Shown in pieces: positions 61,600 to 64,000 of a stretch of DNA of 64,000 nucleotides. The DNA lies in the NCBI GenBank assembly GCA_964568675.1, contig CAZMQV010000002.1:40931-104930 (forward strand). The letters are read 5' to 3'. Each line of letters begins with the position of its first letter. Position 1 is the stretch's first letter. This stretch comes from UPXZ01 sp964568675. Lineage in GTDB: Bacteria > Bacteroidota > Bacteroidia > Bacteroidales > Paludibacteraceae. Both the position numbers and the translations under genes were made by a program. Below the pieces are notes generated by a model. That model worked only from the letters and a program-made list of their open reading frames with translations. It did no database searches and had not been told where the DNA came from.

Positions 61600-61607
61600 T
61601 ACCTTTG
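61600..61607 (+). promoter_or_regulatory. tRNA-Pro -7 box TACCTTTG
   Basis: Matches TAnnTTTG and lies 28 bases ahead of the tRNA 5' end. Confidence 0.7.
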
Positions 61608-61634
61608 CACTCGCTTATGAGAAATAACGCATTT

Positions 61635-61709
61635 CGGGGTGTAGCGCAGTCCGGTTAGCGCACCTGCTTTGGGAGCAGGGGGTCGTGGGTTCGAATCCCG
61701 CTACCCCGA
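61635..61709 (+). tRNA. tRNA-Pro (anticodon TGG)
   Basis: A complete cloverleaf: acceptor CGGGGTG pairs with TACCCCG. The anticodon arm is CCTGC-TTTGGGA-GCAGG, with TGG centred in the loop, and the T arm GTGGGTTCGAATCCCGC carries the GTTCGAATC core. The 3' CCA is not encoded. Discriminator A is at 61709. It has its own promoter and terminator and stands alone. Confidence 0.97.
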
Positions 61710-61713
61710 CTTG

Positions 61714-61753
61714 AAAATCAGCCACTTACAGTAAAATGTATGTGGCTGATTTT
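61714..61753 (+). terminator. tRNA-Pro terminator
   Basis: AAAATCAGCCAC (61714-61725) pairs perfectly with GTGGCTGATTTT (61742-61753), a 12-bp stem right after the tRNA. Confidence 0.88.
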
Positions 61754-61758
61754 GTATA

Positions 61759-61781
61759 TGTACATAAAAATGTACATAAAA
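61759..61781. repeat. Direct repeat TGTACATAAAA x2 next to tRNA-Pro
   Basis: TGTACATAAAA occurs at 61759-61769 and 61771-61781, one base apart. TGTACA is itself palindromic. The position just past a tRNA could suit recombinase or transcription factor binding, but this is a weak guess. Confidence 0.55.
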
Positions 61782-61862
61782 TATTTAGACCAAACTGTAA
61801 AAAAACAGATAATAAACGAATAAACATAGTGTAAAATGATTAATAATTTTATGCTTTACCTT

Positions 61863-62375
61863 TCAAAAACTCTCTACCACCCCATACAATCCCTTCTTTT
61901 CATTTTTAGCCTTCATATTTAGTATTTGATAGTTTGTTAGTTCGCTGCAATAAAAGCGGCTGTATGGCTTTGCATATCCTTCTGCAATCATTATTTCATT
62001 TACACATCTACCATCGGGCAAATAAACATAAGCCAATGTTCTGCCATAAATATCTGAACTTTCTTTGCTTTCTGTTTTCACGGCCAACTTTGTGCCTGGT
62101 GGAATTAGTTCAATCAAAAAATTGAACGATTGACGACCAAGCATCATCAAAAGTTGACCTGCCATGTGTGTTTCCCGCTCATCCTGAATTAATTTTCGAC
62201 ACTGTTTTATTTCCGGAGCATCTATACCCAAAAATCGGATTTCTTCTTCTGAATTATCAAGAATATTTTTCAGTATTACGCCATCTCCGTCAACAGCTTT
62301 TATTAAAATCTGTGAATTATTAATTCTTGTAGTGCAAAATATCTCTATTTTCTCCATTTTACGTAAGTTTAACAT
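61863..62375 (-). CDS. Thermonuclease-family (SNase-like) protein
   Basis: A 170-residue staphylococcal nuclease-like domain. The metal and catalytic segments are recognisable: IKAVDGDGVILK, RFLGIDAPEIKQCR (Asp plus the catalytic Arg) and the second Arg in ESSDIYGRTLAYVYLPDGRCVNEIMIAEGYA. No signal peptide is seen, so it may act inside the cell. The start at 62375 gives 170 residues, and an ATG at 62357 (MEKIEIF) is an alternative. A TAATTTTG box (62411-62418, minus strand) lies upstream. SNase-like genes are common on mobile DNA, which fits the position just past tRNA-Pro. Confidence 0.85.
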   Translation of the reverse strand: MLNLRKMEKIEIFCTTRINNSQILIKAVDGDGVILKNILDNSEEEIRFLGIDAPEIKQCRKLIQDERETHMAGQLLMMLGRQSFNFLIELIPPGTKLAVKTESKESSDIYGRTLAYVYLPDGRCVNEIMIAEGYAKPYSRFYCSELTNYQILNMKAKNEKKGLYGVVESF

Positions 62376-62410
62376 GTTGTATAATTATTTAATACATAGT
62401 ATCTTAGTTG

Positions 62411-62418
62411 CAAAATTA
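62411..62418 (-). promoter_or_regulatory. Thermonuclease gene -7 box TAATTTTG
   Basis: Minus-strand TAATTTTG matches TAnnTTTG, 35 bases ahead of the ATG at 62375. Confidence 0.5.
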
Positions 62419-62470
62419 ATCAAATAATTAATGTAAAAAAATATGTGTAACAATTTAAAAATAAATTACA

Positions 62471-63277
62471 ATGGCTAGACAGTTAGGACATGTAAATTAT
62501 GGCGGAACTATAGGTGGTATTCGTCATTTCAAGATTAAAGGCTTGAGCGGTAATTTTGCAGGACTGAAAGGTGGTGCAACTGGTGAACAAATCAAAAATG
62601 ACGCAGCTTTCGTGCGTACTCGTGAAAATATGAACGAGTTTGGGGGCTGTGCATTAGTAGGTAAATCATTGCGGAGTGGTCTTGCTCAGCTTATGAAGCA
62701 AATGAGCGACCCGCAGTTAACTGGTAGATTAACCGGAATAATGAAAAAGATTAATCTGGAAGATCAATCGGAAGCTCGTGGTTATCGTGCTGTTTTGGTT
62801 TCACAGCAACCTCAGTACTTGTTGGGATTGAATTTCAATCGTCATTCAAGTTTTGAAGGGTTATTTACCGGAACGGTAGAAACTACTGCTACAGCCGAAA
62901 GAAATGCTGTAACGCTAAGTGTTGAGCCTTTCAGCACATTGAGCAATGTAAATGCTCCAGCAGGTGCAACCCATTTTCGTTTGGTGAATGCAATCACTGT
63001 ATTGTCGGACTTCGCTTACAATGCCACTACAAAGGTTTACGAACCTATTGAACCAACGTTGAACGAAACTTCAAAAATCACTTACTCGGATTATATCGAG
63101 TTGGAAAGTTCGGTTGCTGCTCCGCTTTCGGTTGAAAGTATTTTACCCGGCAATCCAACAATGACTGCCGACGTAAGTTTAATCAGTTGCGTTGGGATTG
63201 AATTTTATCAGAAAGTTGGTGCAAACTACTACATTTTCAGTGTAGGTAACAGTTTGAAAATTAAAAACATTTTCTGA
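62471..63277 (+). CDS. Conserved hypothetical protein of a Bacteroidota-specific family (GGTIGGI N-terminus)
   Basis: A 268-residue protein with no signal peptide. The start MARQLGHVNYGGTIGGIRHFK, the turn GLKGGATGEQIKNDAAFVRTRENMNEFGG, and the basic helix RSGLAQLMKQMSDPQLTGRLTGIMKKI match a family I recall across Bacteroidota, often in accessory DNA, with no known function. The rest (about 110-268) is beta-rich and hydrophilic (FNRHSSFEGLFTGTVETT, VSLISCVGIEFYQKVGANYYIF). The Arg/Lys-rich N-terminal third could bind nucleic acid. A terminator follows at 63301-63333. Confidence 0.75.
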   Translation: MARQLGHVNYGGTIGGIRHFKIKGLSGNFAGLKGGATGEQIKNDAAFVRTRENMNEFGGCALVGKSLRSGLAQLMKQMSDPQLTGRLTGIMKKINLEDQSEARGYRAVLVSQQPQYLLGLNFNRHSSFEGLFTGTVETTATAERNAVTLSVEPFSTLSNVNAPAGATHFRLVNAITVLSDFAYNATTKVYEPIEPTLNETSKITYSDYIELESSVAAPLSVESILPGNPTMTADVSLISCVGIEFYQKVGANYYIFSVGNSLKIKNIF

Positions 63278-63300
63278 TAACGCATTTCAGAAACTTTAGA

Positions 63301-63333
63301 AAAAAGCTCTACCGATTTGGTGGAGTTTTTTTT
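63301..63333 (+). terminator. Terminator after the GGTIGGI protein gene
   Basis: CTCTACC (63307-63313) pairs with GGTGGAG (63319-63325) with one G-T wobble, an A-run before and T8 after. Confidence 0.85.
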
Positions 63334-63383
63334 GTGCCCTGTTGTTTCGATTTTCATATACTGAGGTGAATCAGGGTGCAATC

Positions 63384-63417
63384 ATGGTAGGCTTATGTAT
63401 GCTTTATGGTAGGCTTA
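63384..63417. repeat. Direct repeat ATGGTAGGCTTA x2
   Basis: ATGGTAGGCTTA occurs at 63384-63395 and 63406-63417, 22 bases apart. The second copy continues into CCCTACC, forming a GGTAGG/CCTACC hairpin. It lies between a terminator and a convergent gene. Function is unknown. Confidence 0.6.
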
Positions 63418-63423
63418 CCCTAC

Positions 63424-63843
63424 CTAAACCAAAAAGCTGTACAATATCAATTTCTTTGCCTTTTCAATTGCTTTCAGATTTTGTTTGAGCTGATTTTCGA
63501 CTTTGTTAATGGCCTGAAATGAATCGACCATTTTTTGAAACTTTGCCGGATTGTTGACTGCTCTGTTCAGATTTTCATTTAGGCATGATTTCACATCGCG
63601 AAGAATGATAAACGGAATAACCGACCCCCGCAAATATGGATAAAATGTTTTGGACTGCCACAAACAGAAAAGCAGCCAATAAACTTGGTCTTTGTCGGTT
63701 TCGGTCTGAAAGCTGATAACAAAGCAATTCGGGCAGGGAGAAAGAAGCGGTTTTCCGCTGTTGTTTCCTTTGTTCAGAATAAAGAAATGAGGATTTGAAA
63801 TTTCCTGTTTCGGGCTGTAAGATTTCAATATAAAGGTACACAT
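63424..63843 (-). CDS. Conserved hypothetical protein (DUF6943-like)
   Basis: A 139-residue protein from the ATG at 63843. An earlier ATG at 63873 adds ten hydrophobic residues. Segments such as ISNPHFFILNKGNNSGKPLLSPCPNCFVI, DQVYWLLFCLWQSKTFYPYLRGSVIPFI and a coiled-coil C-terminus resemble a Bacteroidetes family (DUF6943) often found on conjugative or integrated elements. The family match is from memory and moderate. A CxxC in SPCPNC could bind metal. No operon partner is visible before the window ends. Confidence 0.6.
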   Translation of the reverse strand: MCTFILKSYSPKQEISNPHFFILNKGNNSGKPLLSPCPNCFVISFQTETDKDQVYWLLFCLWQSKTFYPYLRGSVIPFIILRDVKSCLNENLNRAVNNPAKFQKMVDSFQAINKVENQLKQNLKAIEKAKKLILYSFLV

Positions 63844-64000
63844 AAGCAAATCAAATAAAGGGTGATTAAACATTCATCGCATCGGGCAAAAGCACTTTTA
63901 TCGCGAAAAAACACGAAAAGCGAAAAGAAAATGTAAACCACCTCTTACTGCAAGAAAAAGCGAAATGAAATGGAGCGTTAGGGCTGTCAAGGTTTTTTGT

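Noticed and set aside
61759..61781. attL site of a known ICE
   Set aside because: The TGTACATAAAA repeat is next to the tRNA, but no integrase is present and no second copy can be seen in the window. Kept only as a weak hint.

Overview
The window is AT-rich chromosomal DNA from a member of the Bacteroidota, most likely order Bacteroidales. Three things support this. First, promoters repeatedly match the Bacteroidota form TTTG/TTG, about 19-20 bp, then TAnnTTTG (upstream of the ferritin, tyrosine phenol-lyase, lgt, ygiQ, fabD and biotin carboxyltransferase genes). Second, several families are typical of or restricted to the phylum: GSCFA, DUF5686, a HYC/CC/PP-type protein, a roughly 1100-residue SecA and a type IX secretion sorting domain. 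Third, the physiology looks anaerobic or microaerobic and fermentative: malic enzyme, class II ribonucleotide reductase, tyrosine phenol-lyase, a menaquinone pathway and an orphan carboxyltransferase. A Paludibacter-like organism would fit, but that is inference.

Layout. 1-7951: malic enzyme (5' end cut by the window), ferritin, then a leftward run of GH53 galactanase lipoprotein, ComB-like phosphatase, Maf, UbiA-family prenyltransferase, a small membrane protein, nitroreductase and a DUF3298 lipoprotein. 8412-11853: a rightward metal-handling operon (HYC-type protein, TonB receptor with a His-rich loop, HMA-domain protein, tiny Cys/Lys-rich exported protein). 11977-15311: menA, GSCFA protein, tyrosine phenol-lyase. 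15576-19333: a decayed zone with few genes, holding two IS4-type transposase remnants, a 7-bp tandem repeat and an unusual repeat with an exact 42-bp period. 19416-32698: EamA transporter, class II RNR, DAP dehydrogenase, AI-2E-family permease, lgt-ubiE, secA, YihY. 32912-33274: RNase P RNA. 33577-38422: acidic orphan protein, LpxL-like acyltransferase, glycosyltransferase, DUF5686 outer-membrane protein. 38561-46967: a WKNG-repeat lipoprotein, YgiQ, RecF, a lipoprotein, Tex and a small barrel protein. 47197-50690: yicC-gmk-nadD, a metallo-hydrolase and rsmG. 50836-61457: fabD, a biotin carboxyltransferase, aspS, a GH16 glucanase with a T9SS tail, OxyR, a TrpB2-type enzyme and NDH-2. 61635-64000: tRNA-Pro followed by genes typical of mobile or accessory DNA, possibly the left edge of an integrated element.

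How the genes work together. Envelope biogenesis is prominent (lgt, secA, LpxL-like acyltransferase, GT2, DUF5686, DAP dehydrogenase for peptidoglycan). Menaquinone-linked respiration is represented by menA, ubiE and NDH-2. The two glycoside hydrolases point to use of plant or algal polysaccharides. OxyR and ferritin point to management of oxygen and iron. The least explained parts are the metal operon, the 42-bp repeat and the DNA after tRNA-Pro.
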